Of a stretch of DNA of 64,000 bases, positions 35,179 through 45,700 are shown in pieces (position 1 is the first letter of the stretch; the number at the start of each line of letters is the position of its first letter). Location of the stretch: the NCBI RefSeq assembly GCF_017355785.1, contig NZ_JAFEWE010000002.1, positions 1-64,000 of the forward strand, given 5' to 3'. Both the position numbers and the translations under genes were made by a program. The DNA is from Desertivirga arenae (lineage in GTDB: Bacteria; Bacteroidota; Bacteroidia; Sphingobacteriales; Sphingobacteriaceae). The notes beneath the pieces were generated by a model that was not told where the DNA came from, searched no databases, and was given only the letters and a program-made list of their open reading frames with translations.

Positions 35179-36786
35179 CTATTTTTCTTTCTTAACCGTC
35201 GACAGAGGATCGAAAAATGCCCTGCTATAGTTTACCTTCCACAAGTCGTACCTTGAGAACTGAACTTTCAAGCGTTTCTCAAAATCGCTCCAGTCGCGAC
35301 TCTCTTTCAGACTCCACAACACTTCGCTTAATGCACTCATCCTTGGGAAGATCTGATATTCCACTTTTGCAGGATTGGTAATATATTCAGTCCAGACATT
35401 AGCCTGGGCTCCAAGGATATACTTATGCGATGCCACAGGTAGTGCTGCTGGCAGTGGCTCGTAGCTATAGACTTTCTGAACTGTTGTAAAGCCCCCGAAT
35501 GTAAGTGAATCCTCTCTCGCACTTTGAGAATGGTCGAAGTACATATAGCCACCCGGCGTCATCATTACATAGTGATTCTGCTTTGCAGCCTCAATTCCTC
35601 CTTCTTCCCCACGCCAGCTCATTACAACGGCATTAGGTGCAAGGCCTCCTTCAAGGATTTCGTCCCAACCGACAATCGTTTTTCCCTTAGCGTTTACATA
35701 TTTCTCCATGCGCTGGATAAAATAGCTCTGCAACTCATGCTCATCCTTAAGCTTATGATCCTTTATGCGCTGCTGGCATTTCGGGCACTTCTTCCAACTG
35801 GTCTTAGGACATTCGTCGCCGCCGATATGGATATACTTAGAAGGGAAAAGAGGGGCAACTTCATCAATAACATCCTGTAAAAAAGTAAACACTTTATCAT
35901 TACCAGCACAGAAAACATCATCAAAAACACCCCATGTTTCCTGAACTTTATAAGGCCCGCCTGTACAACCAAGGTAAGGGTAAGCTGTAAGAGCAGCAGA
36001 GGCATGACCAGGCATCTCTATTTCAGGAACCACTGTTATATACCTGTCGGCGGCATATTTAACCACCTCCTTAATCTGCTCCTGGGTATAAAATCCTCCA
36101 TGCGGCGTGTTGTCGTTCCCCGTGCCCGGGTAATGTCCTATTATCGTTCCCTTACGAACAGACCCAACTTCCGTTAGCTTAGGGTATTTCTTTATTTCAA
36201 TCCTCCAACCCTGGTCGTCTGTAAGGTGCCAGTGGAAGTAATTCATCTTATGTAGGGCAAGATAATCTATGTATTTTTTTACAAAAGAAACGGGAAAGAA
36301 ATGCCGGCTTACATCAAGATGCATTCCGCGGTAATCGAAACGAGGTTTATCTTTAATAGTTAAAAACGGGATATCGAGACTTTTCTTTGCCGGATCCAGG
36401 GTTTGTATCAGCGACTGAACACCATAGAAGATACCCGTCTCTGTTCCTGCATTGATAAAAACGCCCTCCTTCTTAACGGTTAAAGAATATGAATTATCAG
36501 CTGTTCCAGACTTTTTGTCAAGGTTCAGATAAACACCCTTTGATGTTTGCTTGGGGTTCTCCTGAAGGTTCAGGTTATAGAAATCCTGCAAATAGGTTTT
36601 CAAAAAACCGGCTGATTTTTTCAAGCCCTGTTGCTTGTAAACAATCGGGGTACCTGTGCTAAGCGTAAAACTGCCTTTCGATTGGGAAAGGCTCATTTCT
36701 GCCGGACGGGGAATAATACTTACCTGCGCCCGAAGTTCCCTTCCAAGCGATAAAGCCACTAATAAGCCAACCAGGATCTTTTTCAT
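35179..36786 (-). CDS. Glycoside hydrolase family 20 beta-N-acetylhexosaminidase
   Basis: 535 residues from ATG 36786 (MKKILVGLLVALS, signal peptide ending RAQ). The frame opens at 36840, but that start overlaps the fucosidase gene. An N-terminal GH20b domain (about 22-140) precedes the catalytic barrel with GMHLDVSRHFFPVSFVKKYID, MNYFHWHLTDDQGWRIEI, PEIEMPGHASAAL and the catalytic Asp-Glu pair in HIGGDECPKTSW (near 322). The enzyme removes terminal beta-GlcNAc or GalNAc by substrate-assisted catalysis. In this context it would remove GlcNAc from N-glycan antennae after GH35 has removed galactose. Confidence 0.93.
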   Translation of the reverse strand: MKKILVGLLVALSLGRELRAQVSIIPRPAEMSLSQSKGSFTLSTGTPIVYKQQGLKKSAGFLKTYLQDFYNLNLQENPKQTSKGVYLNLDKKSGTADNSYSLTVKKEGVFINAGTETGIFYGVQSLIQTLDPAKKSLDIPFLTIKDKPRFDYRGMHLDVSRHFFPVSFVKKYIDYLALHKMNYFHWHLTDDQGWRIEIKKYPKLTEVGSVRKGTIIGHYPGTGNDNTPHGGFYTQEQIKEVVKYAADRYITVVPEIEMPGHASAALTAYPYLGCTGGPYKVQETWGVFDDVFCAGNDKVFTFLQDVIDEVAPLFPSKYIHIGGDECPKTSWKKCPKCQQRIKDHKLKDEHELQSYFIQRMEKYVNAKGKTIVGWDEILEGGLAPNAVVMSWRGEEGGIEAAKQNHYVMMTPGGYMYFDHSQSAREDSLTFGGFTTVQKVYSYEPLPAALPVASHKYILGAQANVWTEYITNPAKVEYQIFPRMSALSEVLWSLKESRDWSDFEKRLKVQFSRYDLWKVNYSRAFFDPLSTVKKEK

Positions 36787-36808
36787 TTTTGGTGTGTGTT
36801 TGATTGTA

Positions 36809-38332
36809 TTAATAAGATTGCTTGTATAAACCGATCTCACTTAAAACCGGGTTCCTTCTTGATGAATGGATATTTATTCTAAACTCTTTCCCTTTAACTG
36901 CAGGAAATTTACACAGTCGTTTATAGCCTACTGTGGTCCCCTGCGCCAGGAGCTTCCACTCTCCATTGCTCTTATACTCCAGACTGAAAGCCTCAACTCT
37001 CTGCCCCTTCATAATATTCTCCTGAACGGAAAGGATATCTATTTCCTGTGGTTCTTTTAAAGTAATATTGATAGTGGCTGTTGAATCTTTTCCTTTGGTG
37101 GTCCAATCAGTGGAATAAACATTATCGGTTAGCGTTTTTATTTGTTGCTTATTGCTACTGGTCTTTCCTTCAGATGCATAGTTCCTAGAAAAGGTTTTAT
37201 TAAGTATTGATCGAAAACCTTTAAGGCTGGTCACGTCACTGTTGCTAATCAAACCCCTTGTATCAGGAGGAATATTTAGGAGGAGAACACCATTTTTTCC
37301 TACCGAGTGGAAATAGATGTCTGTTAACTTCTCTGGACTTTTTACCTGGGTATCCTCCTCCGGATGATAAAACCATCCCGGTCGTATAGATACGTCTATT
37401 TCTGAAGGATACCACACCAAAGCCTTCGCCTTCAAAATCTTCTCCCGGCTACCCAGATCATCTTCCATCCTGTTTTTTGGAGCGAAGGAAACTTCTTTCT
37501 GGGAACCATCTGCAACACTTTCCTGATTCTGCAGGTCGACTGGCACTACACTCCATTCCGTTTCCCTTCCATATCCGGTTTCAGTACCTACCCATCTTAC
37601 ATCCGGCCCCATCACAGCAATTACAGCCTGCGGTTGCAACTTACGGATCAACCTATACCACTTGTCAAAGTCATAGTCCTGTTTCTTGCCTCCCGGTCCC
37701 TCTCCATTAGCTCCATCAAACCAAACTTCGTCAACCTGTCCGTAATTCGAAAGCAGTTCTGTTAACTGGTTCATGAAGTAATCGTTATAAGCCTGATTAT
37801 TACCGAACAATTTGGAATTCCTGTCCCATGGAGAGAGATAAATACCGAAGCCTATTCCATATTTCCGGCAAGCCTCTACAGTCTCTTTTACAACATCGCC
37901 CATTCCAGCCTTCCAGGGACTGCTTTTAACGGAGTAATCTGTATAAGCGCTGGGCCAGAGACAAAAGCCATCATGATGTTTCGCCGTTAGGATAACCTGT
38001 TTAATCCCAGCTTCTTTACAAATCCTCACCCATTGTTCTGCGTCTAAAGCTGTGGGATTGAACTTTGACGGACTATCAGTTCCATCTCCCCATTCTTTAC
38101 CCGTGAAGGTGTTCATTCCAAAGTGTATAAAACCTGTCATTTCCAATTGCTGCCAGCGCAATTGACGTGGAGCGGGAACTACAAAACTGGCCTTCTGTAT
38201 AATCTGACTATACGTATCCGTACTCTCAATAATTACCGAATTTTTCTCTTCGGTCTGCTGAGCAAAGGAATTAGTAATCCCTGAAAAAAACAGAAAAGCA
38301 CTAAGACAGTAAATATGGAATTTGGGATTCAT
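36809..38332 (-). CDS. GH29 alpha-L-fucosidase with C-terminal discoidin-like domain
   Basis: 507 residues with signal peptide (ending SFAQ). GH29 barrel motifs: MTGFIHFGMNTFTGKEWGDG, KQVILTAKHHDGFCLWPS, GIGFGIYLSPWD and the nucleophile Asp in VWFDGANGEG (near 204). The C-terminal 130 residues resemble a CBM32/F5-8C-type module. The compact WFDGANGEG form and the extra domain fit the GH29-B type that prefers alpha-1,3/4 fucose, but this is by resemblance. It is the first gene of the tight 12-gene run, preceded by a 131-base gap with a hairpin. Confidence 0.9.
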   Translation of the reverse strand: MNPKFHIYCLSAFLFFSGITNSFAQQTEEKNSVIIESTDTYSQIIQKASFVVPAPRQLRWQQLEMTGFIHFGMNTFTGKEWGDGTDSPSKFNPTALDAEQWVRICKEAGIKQVILTAKHHDGFCLWPSAYTDYSVKSSPWKAGMGDVVKETVEACRKYGIGFGIYLSPWDRNSKLFGNNQAYNDYFMNQLTELLSNYGQVDEVWFDGANGEGPGGKKQDYDFDKWYRLIRKLQPQAVIAVMGPDVRWVGTETGYGRETEWSVVPVDLQNQESVADGSQKEVSFAPKNRMEDDLGSREKILKAKALVWYPSEIDVSIRPGWFYHPEEDTQVKSPEKLTDIYFHSVGKNGVLLLNIPPDTRGLISNSDVTSLKGFRSILNKTFSRNYASEGKTSSNKQQIKTLTDNVYSTDWTTKGKDSTATINITLKEPQEIDILSVQENIMKGQRVEAFSLEYKSNGEWKLLAQGTTVGYKRLCKFPAVKGKEFRINIHSSRRNPVLSEIGLYKQSY

Positions 38333-38366
38333 AGCTTATTTTGATCTTATCAGCATCCGCTTTGTG

Positions 38367-38391
38367 TAGAGTGCGGCTAAGCCGCACTTTA
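38367..38391. terminator. Hairpin between serine hydrolase and GH29 genes
   Basis: AGTGCGGC (38370-38377) pairs perfectly with GCCGCACT (38381-38388) across a three-base TAA gap, flanked by TAG and TTA. It lies in the largest gap between operon genes and may limit read-through from the SusCD part into the 12-gene run. The outer arms TAGAGTGC and GCACTTTA recur in the hairpin at 49598-49626. Confidence 0.5.
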
Positions 38392-38463
38392 ACACTTCGA
38401 ACACTAACAATCAATATGTTTAATAAGGACAATTTTCAGATGAAAACTGCTTACAGGAGAAAC

Positions 38464-40974
38464 TTAATCCTGACTAATTTTTTGCCCTTTTTCCAGGCTC
38501 CAATCGTTACCATAATAACCAGCCTGCTTAATTGCAGAACTTCCCTTCTCGAGAAGGTCGGATTTAAAGATCATATAGTCAGCAAATCCGCTGCCTCCGG
38601 CGAAATACTGGTTTGCATCAGCAGCTCTCATACCCAGTAATCCACTACCTCCAACTACTGCAACCGACGCTTTTTTACTATCACTTCTAGGCCAAACGAA
38701 ATAAGCTGCAAGATCATCACCTCTGTACTTTTGATTTCCCGCGGTTACTACCCCCTTGTCTATTTTGATCGGGCAATTTTTCAATAATTTATTATAAGCC
38801 GAATTGGTACTTGCATTACCGTAAATTATTACACCACGCTCGGCATACTTTGAGGGACTAAATTCCTTGTCAGCAACAACATCCACACTTCCATTGCCTC
38901 TGTAATACCATGATTCAGCGTCGTATCTTGCTTTGCTATAGGCCCAGGCTTTTTCTGCTGCAGATCCTGAAGTACCATAAACAAAGACCATTCTGTTATT
39001 GAATGCTTCTTTAATCGTACCATTCCTTACGGTACCTTTTTCTGTTTCGGATAGAGCATTTCCAATCGTCCATTGGCTATTATTCCTTCTCAAGAACACC
39101 TTGTCTGAACCAGACTTTGTACTGTACTTTATCTCACTACCATCCAAGGCAATCTTAACAGGAGTACCCGCCGAAAGGCCACTTAGATCGAATGAGACAA
39201 CAGAGGCATTTTCCGTTGTACCGCTAATTGTTTTTAAATCATTCGAACGGGATAAACGGATGCGGCTATATTTCAGTGACTCCTGCTGTTGAAGAATAGA
39301 AGCCCAGTGGAAGGAAGAGGAAATAGCGGGATTAGCCGTTGTAAAATCAACATCTTTCACCGCTGTATCAGCAGGTATCGTGTGCCATTTGAAATATTCG
39401 AAAAGAGGAGCCCAATCAACGCTTTCATCTCCGAACCAGTGAGTCCCCCCAGGATATTCGTAATAACTCATATCCTTTTGAAATCCAGCAAGTACCTGGT
39501 GCATCTGGCGTGCAAAATTAACAGTAACCACTTCGTCACTGTCTCCATGGTGCACATACACACCTCCCGCCTTATAATTTTTAGCAAGCTGAAAAACATC
39601 ACTTTGATTGCTTGCCTGCAAGATCAGTTTCTCCACAGCTGGCTTTCCCGAAATATCCGGAATTTTTCCGTCAGCAGAGCCATAACCTGCCAATGTTGGA
39701 TACCCCGCACAGGGAGCGATGGCAGCCCACATACCAGGATACGTGGCTCCAAGGTACCAGGTACCATGACCTCCCATGGAGTGTCCTGTTAGATATATGC
39801 GTTTAGGATCTGGTTTAAATTCCTTTTTCGCTATCCCTAATACCTCCAATGCATCAATCCTTCCCCAGTCTTCCCAGTTAAATCCCCTTGGACGGCGGTT
39901 CGTTGCTGCTACCAGTACTCCTTCTTCCTTGCTTTTGTAAGCCCGGGCTTGATTGATGGCCTCTACTCCAGCTCCGTGAACTGAAAGGAATAGATCAGGG
40001 GTAGATTTTCCTCCTTGCTTCTGAGGACTTACACTGAAGTATTGAGTACTTCCATCGACATTGCTGACAAAAGTCCTGCTATAATCCTCGGTTTCCGTTA
40101 CTGCCTCAATCCGGATATTTTGTACGTCGAGAGTTGAGGATCCCTTCAGGAGACTAAGAGAACAATCGTACATGCCTTTAGCAGAAATAGCCGAAGGATC
40201 AATGTTAAATGGAACCTTCCGTACCGACATTGCAGGGATGGAAGGAACGTTTAAAGTCGCTGTTTTTCCTTCAAGCTTACTGTTGATCTTAAGTCCGCTT
40301 AATATCTTGTCTGTATTATTTACTATTACCACTGCACCAGAAAGTACGTTCTTATCCTTCCCAGCGATGATAATAGGTAAAGTCGGATCTTTTATATTCA
40401 GGAATGTTAATTTCTGATCAAATAGAAGTTCTGCAGCTATCCCCTCTTCTGAGGAAAAACTGCTTCCTCTAACATAAAACTCGTTCAGGCCTTTTTTTAG
40501 CTGGACCGGTAAATAAAGATAGCCGTATGCATACAAGTCTCCCGCTCTAGGTTCTCCGTTTACATAAACCATGTTATTACCGCTTACATGTAAGATGGCC
40601 TTTTGCTCCTTATCTGACTGGTAAGTAAGATACAGGTAGCCGTTGCTTAGCGACCTATCTTTAAATTTTTTATCTGTGTTTACAGCCAATGATCTCCAGG
40701 AAATATTCTCACCCTTATCATTGGTTAAAAGGTCGGCATTTTCAAATGGTGTTTTTATTGCACCCTTGTAATAATTAAGGGCGAAAAAATCTTTATATAA
40801 TGCCTCGCGACCGTAACGATGTACAGATGGTGCCACAAGGCCTTTTGTGAAATTATAGTTTTGTTGAGCAGTAGCAGCAGAAAAAAGTAAAAGGCTAAGG
40901 GGAATTGATAACCCGAAAACAGTCTTCAACTTCTGCGCTCCTGATTTAAGTGTGTATTTAGCAGTGTGGATCAT
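38464..40974 (-). CDS. Secreted alpha/beta serine hydrolase (prolyl oligopeptidase/esterase type)
   Basis: 836 residues with signal peptide (ending ATAQ). The N-terminal 320 residues are beta-rich and contain a jelly-roll-like segment (VYVNGEPRAGDLYAYGYLYLPV). The alpha/beta hydrolase core has a nucleophile Ser in GHSMGGHG (near 398), the Asp in HHGDSDEVV (near 475) and the His in YPGGTHWFG (near 500). About 300 further residues follow, some with glycine-rich folds. It could be a carbohydrate esterase removing acetyl groups or a peptidase acting on glycopeptides. Its place after susD suits processing of imported glycopeptide. No closer assignment is possible from sequence. Confidence 0.75.
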   Translation of the reverse strand: MIHTAKYTLKSGAQKLKTVFGLSIPLSLLLFSAATAQQNYNFTKGLVAPSVHRYGREALYKDFFALNYYKGAIKTPFENADLLTNDKGENISWRSLAVNTDKKFKDRSLSNGYLYLTYQSDKEQKAILHVSGNNMVYVNGEPRAGDLYAYGYLYLPVQLKKGLNEFYVRGSSFSSEEGIAAELLFDQKLTFLNIKDPTLPIIIAGKDKNVLSGAVVIVNNTDKILSGLKINSKLEGKTATLNVPSIPAMSVRKVPFNIDPSAISAKGMYDCSLSLLKGSSTLDVQNIRIEAVTETEDYSRTFVSNVDGSTQYFSVSPQKQGGKSTPDLFLSVHGAGVEAINQARAYKSKEEGVLVAATNRRPRGFNWEDWGRIDALEVLGIAKKEFKPDPKRIYLTGHSMGGHGTWYLGATYPGMWAAIAPCAGYPTLAGYGSADGKIPDISGKPAVEKLILQASNQSDVFQLAKNYKAGGVYVHHGDSDEVVTVNFARQMHQVLAGFQKDMSYYEYPGGTHWFGDESVDWAPLFEYFKWHTIPADTAVKDVDFTTANPAISSSFHWASILQQQESLKYSRIRLSRSNDLKTISGTTENASVVSFDLSGLSAGTPVKIALDGSEIKYSTKSGSDKVFLRRNNSQWTIGNALSETEKGTVRNGTIKEAFNNRMVFVYGTSGSAAEKAWAYSKARYDAESWYYRGNGSVDVVADKEFSPSKYAERGVIIYGNASTNSAYNKLLKNCPIKIDKGVVTAGNQKYRGDDLAAYFVWPRSDSKKASVAVVGGSGLLGMRAADANQYFAGGSGFADYMIFKSDLLEKGSSAIKQAGYYGNDWSLEKGQKISQD

Positions 40975-40997
40975 AAAAATTTAGACATAAGAAAGCC

Positions 40998-41059
40998 TTA
41001 ACACACATAATGTGCGTTAAAAGGGGAATAAATGTCAGGCTGCGGTATGCAACCTGACA
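40998..41059 (-). terminator. Two hairpins downstream of susD
   Basis: On the minus strand the first hairpin has a 7-base perfect stem TGTCAGG/CCTGACA (41059-41053 and 41039-41033), followed by TTTATT. The second is a 10-base stem in 41020-40998 with one G-U wobble in RNA and a three-base loop. Both lie between the susD stop (41073) and the serine hydrolase start (40974). They probably reduce expression of downstream genes relative to susCD. Confidence 0.55.
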
Positions 41060-41072
41060 AGAATGAAGGGAG

Positions 41073-42659
41073 TTAGTTAACGTCCCAGAAAATTTTAGTT
41101 GTTCTGGTATCTTCTGCCCTTACTGCGTCGTAGTTAGGGTTAAAGGTTTTCTCCTCTGAAGGATAAACAAGCCGTGTAGGCGGATTTTGATAATTTACCA
41201 GAGTTTGTACAGGGAAAGTTAATGAAGGAGTATTAGTCCTGCGATATTCAGACCATGCTTGTATTGATTGAAGGAATCCAAAATGTAGCCACTTTTGTGT
41301 ATATATCTTTGACAATTTCTGAGCATCCGTTCCAGTATAGCTGGCTGAAGAGTTATTTACAAATGCATCGATTACACTGGTGGCTGGAGTAGCCTCGGTT
41401 TTAAGCGTAGTATTAAGATGATTTAAAAAATAATAGAAGGTTACTGACTGTCTCAAAGCAAGATCATATGCAGCTTTTGCGTCGCCTCCACCCCATCTTT
41501 GATAAGCCTCAGCTTTTATAAAATTAACTTCAGGAGCGGTTATCACAATTCCGGGCATGTTCCGGTTCTGCAGGAAAGTCGCCGAATCTAATATAGCGTA
41601 ATCAGCCAAAGTACTAGCTTGTTGTTCAGAAGTAAATGAAACAGGCTGAGCCCTCCAGGTAGGATTTGGAACAAAAACATTATTTGTTGTTCTGCCATAC
41701 TTATCAAACATTACCGGAATTCTCGGATCGTTCGCAGGAAGCATAACAGTGTTAAGCATATAATCAGGTGCCGAATAAGACCCGATTTCCGTTAAAGCGG
41801 AATTAAGATTGTCTGTATTAGTTGTTAATGGACGTAGTAATATATCTGAGCTAGCAGGGTTGTATGCAGCAACATTTCCGCCATCTACCAATGGGTACTG
41901 AGTCGGACTAGCCAGCATTTTAAGGATTTCCGTTTTAGCAGTATTTTCCTCTGCATTGGACATTCTCATTAACAAGCGAAGGCGTATCGAATTTGCATAT
42001 CTTCTCCATTTGTCGACATTTCCCGATAACAAAATATCATATCTGGAGAAAGTGGCATTTGTTGTAGCTGTACTAAAATAAGTCGAGGCTGCATCCAGGC
42101 CAGAAATGATTGTACTGTAAAGTTCTTTCTGATCATCAAACTTACCGTAAGTAATAGTACTGTTGGAATGTAAACTTCCTGCTTCCGAGAAAGGAATATC
42201 ACCCCACAAATCCACCATTTTTGAAGCCTCATCGTACAAAACTACCATTGCCGCTTTCATAATAACTTCATTCGTTTTCTGCTGGTCTGCAGGCATGGCA
42301 GAATAAGCATTTTCCATTTCCCTATAAAGGCTCAATGGACCTCCGCCATTACTTGTGGGCGCATAAAAGTCATTCCAATAGCCCTGAGCATAATTCTCAT
42401 TTTGCTGGTAGGCCGTATTTCCATTGGTAAATGAAGCCGTTTGACTATATACAGCTGCATGAGGAAGTAAAAATGTTCTCACATTCCAATAGGAAGGGCG
42501 TACTCGGTCATTGTTGAGCATTGCAGAAAATAATCCAGGAACATCTGCTGTTGTTGATTTATCAGGGTTGAAATATTTTTCCTCAAGTTGATCTTTACAA
42601 CCTGATAACATTGTAGCAGAACCTGCTAACAAACATATAGCGATTAATATCTTTTTCAT
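41073..42659 (-). CDS. SusD/RagB-like outer-membrane lipoprotein
   Basis: 528 residues with lipobox LSGC (Cys21). A helical TPR-like SusD architecture is visible: YWNDFYAPTSNGGG, MVDLWGDIPFSEAG, KWRRYANSIRLRLLMRMSN, and the C-terminal FIKAEAYQRWGGGDAKAAYD and QKWLHFGFLQSIQAWSEYRRT segments. SusD lids bind oligosaccharides and hand them to the partner SusC pore on the outer membrane. It is 72 bases after susC. Sugar specificity cannot be read. Confidence 0.92.
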   Translation of the reverse strand: MKKILIAICLLAGSATMLSGCKDQLEEKYFNPDKSTTADVPGLFSAMLNNDRVRPSYWNVRTFLLPHAAVYSQTASFTNGNTAYQQNENYAQGYWNDFYAPTSNGGGPLSLYREMENAYSAMPADQQKTNEVIMKAAMVVLYDEASKMVDLWGDIPFSEAGSLHSNSTITYGKFDDQKELYSTIISGLDAASTYFSTATTNATFSRYDILLSGNVDKWRRYANSIRLRLLMRMSNAEENTAKTEILKMLASPTQYPLVDGGNVAAYNPASSDILLRPLTTNTDNLNSALTEIGSYSAPDYMLNTVMLPANDPRIPVMFDKYGRTTNNVFVPNPTWRAQPVSFTSEQQASTLADYAILDSATFLQNRNMPGIVITAPEVNFIKAEAYQRWGGGDAKAAYDLALRQSVTFYYFLNHLNTTLKTEATPATSVIDAFVNNSSASYTGTDAQKLSKIYTQKWLHFGFLQSIQAWSEYRRTNTPSLTFPVQTLVNYQNPPTRLVYPSEEKTFNPNYDAVRAEDTRTTKIFWDVN

Positions 42660-42731
42660 TGGATCTTTATTTACCAGACGTGATGACGATCAAATAATCA
42701 ATGATCTGATGATCGACGCTTCTGTTTCTGA

Positions 42732-45700
42732 CTAAAATTGAGCGTTAAGGGTGAAACCAAAACTTCTTGTAGCGGCGGTTGAACCAACATCGTACCCTTG
42801 AGAATACCACCTATTACCAATAACAGCTTCCGGATCAAGGTTATCCAGCGTTTTCCATAAGTAAAATAGGTTACGACCAATTAGCGCAATCCTTAAGTTC
42901 CTTACATGCATTTTATTAGACACGGAAGCAGGAAGAGTATAACCTAAAACTGCCTCTCTCATTTTGATAAAGCTGTTGTCAAAAACGGACCCCTCTTCAT
43001 TTAATGCATCTCCTCCCCAACCGAATGTAGTTAGATAGTAATCTGCAGCGCTTAAGATTGCCGTATTTGCAGCACCTGTTTTCTGATTCACACCTTTCAA
43101 AAGGACTCCGTCATTGTAGGTAACTCCGTTAACAGTATACTGTAATCCTCCATGCTCTGCATCACGGTACTGAAGGGTATTTTCAAACATACCCGCACCC
43201 ATCATATACTTAGTATTATTGGAAATCATTTGTCCTCCCAGTCGATAGTCAACAGTGAAATCTAAATTAAACCTCTTAAAATTAAAGGAGTTAGTTAACC
43301 CACCTGTAGCCTTGGGCATAATATTTCCAACTTTAATATACCTGGATTTATCCATTACATAGTATCCTTCATCACTGATAAGGTAATTGCCATTTCCATC
43401 AGTTGCTCGAGGATACACAAGAATATCTCCTAATATCCCCCCCCTCTTAGCCACCATAAGTAATGAAGATTGCTCAGTATTTTTAAAAGTCAATTGATCA
43501 GATTGCCCATCAATATCGTGTAAGCGAGTTCTAACTGATGAAAAGTTTAAACGAGTATTCCATTTCAAAGCACCGGATACTGGAGTTCCAAACAATGATA
43601 GTTCAACACCTTTGCTACCGATCTTTCCTATATTAACAATTTGCCCGGTAGCTCCTACACTTGTAGATGTTTGTAGTTGAAGAATTTGATTCTTGATAGT
43701 ATTATCGTAATAACTGATATCAAATCCAACCCGATTCTTTAGGAATCTTGTCTCCATACCAAACTCTGTCTCATACTTCTTTTCCGGCTCCAAAGTTCTG
43801 TTACCATAAACGCCAGACATAGTAAGAACTGGTACAGATCCATTCTCTGTCTGTATAGACTTTTGAGTATAAGCCACGTTTCCTTCATACATTGGAGGTC
43901 CGTTACCTACTACCCCATAAGAAGCTCTCAACTTACCAAAACTGATAAAGGAAGGCATTTTAAATGCATCAGAGAATACGAATCCAGAGTTGATCGAAGA
44001 GTAAAAATAGTCATTGTACCCCGGTGCCAAAGACGAAACGTACTCTTTCCGGGCGGTTCCCTCCAGGTATAGATAATCCTTGAAGCTTACGTTTGCAATA
44101 CCAATACCTGCATATTGTAGCAATTCTTTGTTAGTAGCAGTAGTAGTTGCTTGTGCGTAAGAGTTCGATATTGAGAACCAATTTTCTGTTACAAGTCCGC
44201 TAGCCGTATTAGTCCCCTGATCTTTATAGTTCTCAGTTCTTGATTGAAATCCCCCTGTAACAGAGAAATCTATGTCTTTTCCAGCTTTATTTGCATAGGT
44301 TAAGAGGGCGTCTCCATAAAGAATAGAATAATACCCTTTAGAGATATTGTAGCCACCAGTACTTGATGTTGGTTGGTTATAAGCTGTAGGAACTTCATTA
44401 TATTGCCTGTTCTCAATATTTAAAGCAGTATAATCATTTCCTATTCTTCCTCTAAGTTTCAAATGTTTTGCCACATCCCAGTTAGCCGTTATGCTAGACA
44501 GCAATCTATTTTCTGTCTCATCATAACTGTTGCGATACTGATTCCAGTAAAAATCTAATAGATTAGTAGCACGAATATTATAAATGAAGGCTTCAGGTGA
44601 CTGTGATGCATTTGCTAACTGAACGTATTTGTAACCCTGACTAGTTTGGAACTTTTCTTTCATTAAGCTCATGTCTTCCGTGCGGCTAAAAAAGCCTCCA
44701 AATGAACCAAGCACCTGTCCTAACTGATAGGGCCTGTTATGAGTTAAGGTATTTATATAGCCTACAACTACGTCTGTACTTAACTTATTACTTAACTTTA
44801 AAGTACTGTTTAAATTAAACGTATTCTTCTCCTGTTTGCTGCCTGGATTTGTTCCCTTGTAATCTAAACGGGTTGCAGAAAGACGGTAGTTTAACTTATC
44901 ACTTTGATTGGACAACGAAAGGTTAAAGTTTGAGCTATAGCCATTGTCAAATACATCTTTGTAATTATCAGGTTGAGCTGAATACGAACGAATAGAGCCA
45001 TCCCACCATTTGACCTGTTGTCCTTCCATCTTGGGACCAAATTGTCCATAAGCTCGGAAGTAGGGGCGATACCCGCTGGGAGATGTTGCATCAGGGATCC
45101 AGCCTTCTGCTGTTCCTCCCGCCGAAACGTTTGTAGCTCTATCGTAACCAGGTCCATAGATATTTTGAAACTTGGGTAAAAAGGCTGCATTCTCAAGACT
45201 TCCTGCATAGTTAAAATCAACCCCTAAGCCACGGTCTTTCGATCCCTTTTTTGTTGTAATAACAATTACACCACTAGCTGCGTCTGAACCATAAAGAGCA
45301 GTGGCACTTGCTCCCTTAAGGATCGTCATGCTTTCTACATCAGCAGGATTGATATCCAGAATTCCATTTCCTCTAATCCTTTGATCATCCCAATAGTTAT
45401 CATTGTTTGCACCTGCTGCGCCGTTTTGATTATCGTTACGGATCATGATTCCGTCAACCACATAGAGCGGCTGCTTATTGTAATTTAATGAATTAATACC
45501 ACGGATCTGTACATTAACAGCGCTACTAGCACCTCCAGGAGCTGTTGTAACAGTAACACCTGGAGCTTTACCATACAGAGCTGAAGCAACGTTTGTATTT
45601 GCTGCCTCTGTTAAGTCCTTTGAATTAAAGGTGCTAACAGAATATCCCAGCGCCTTCTGCTCCCGTTTGATACCTAATGACGTTACCACAATTTCTTTCA

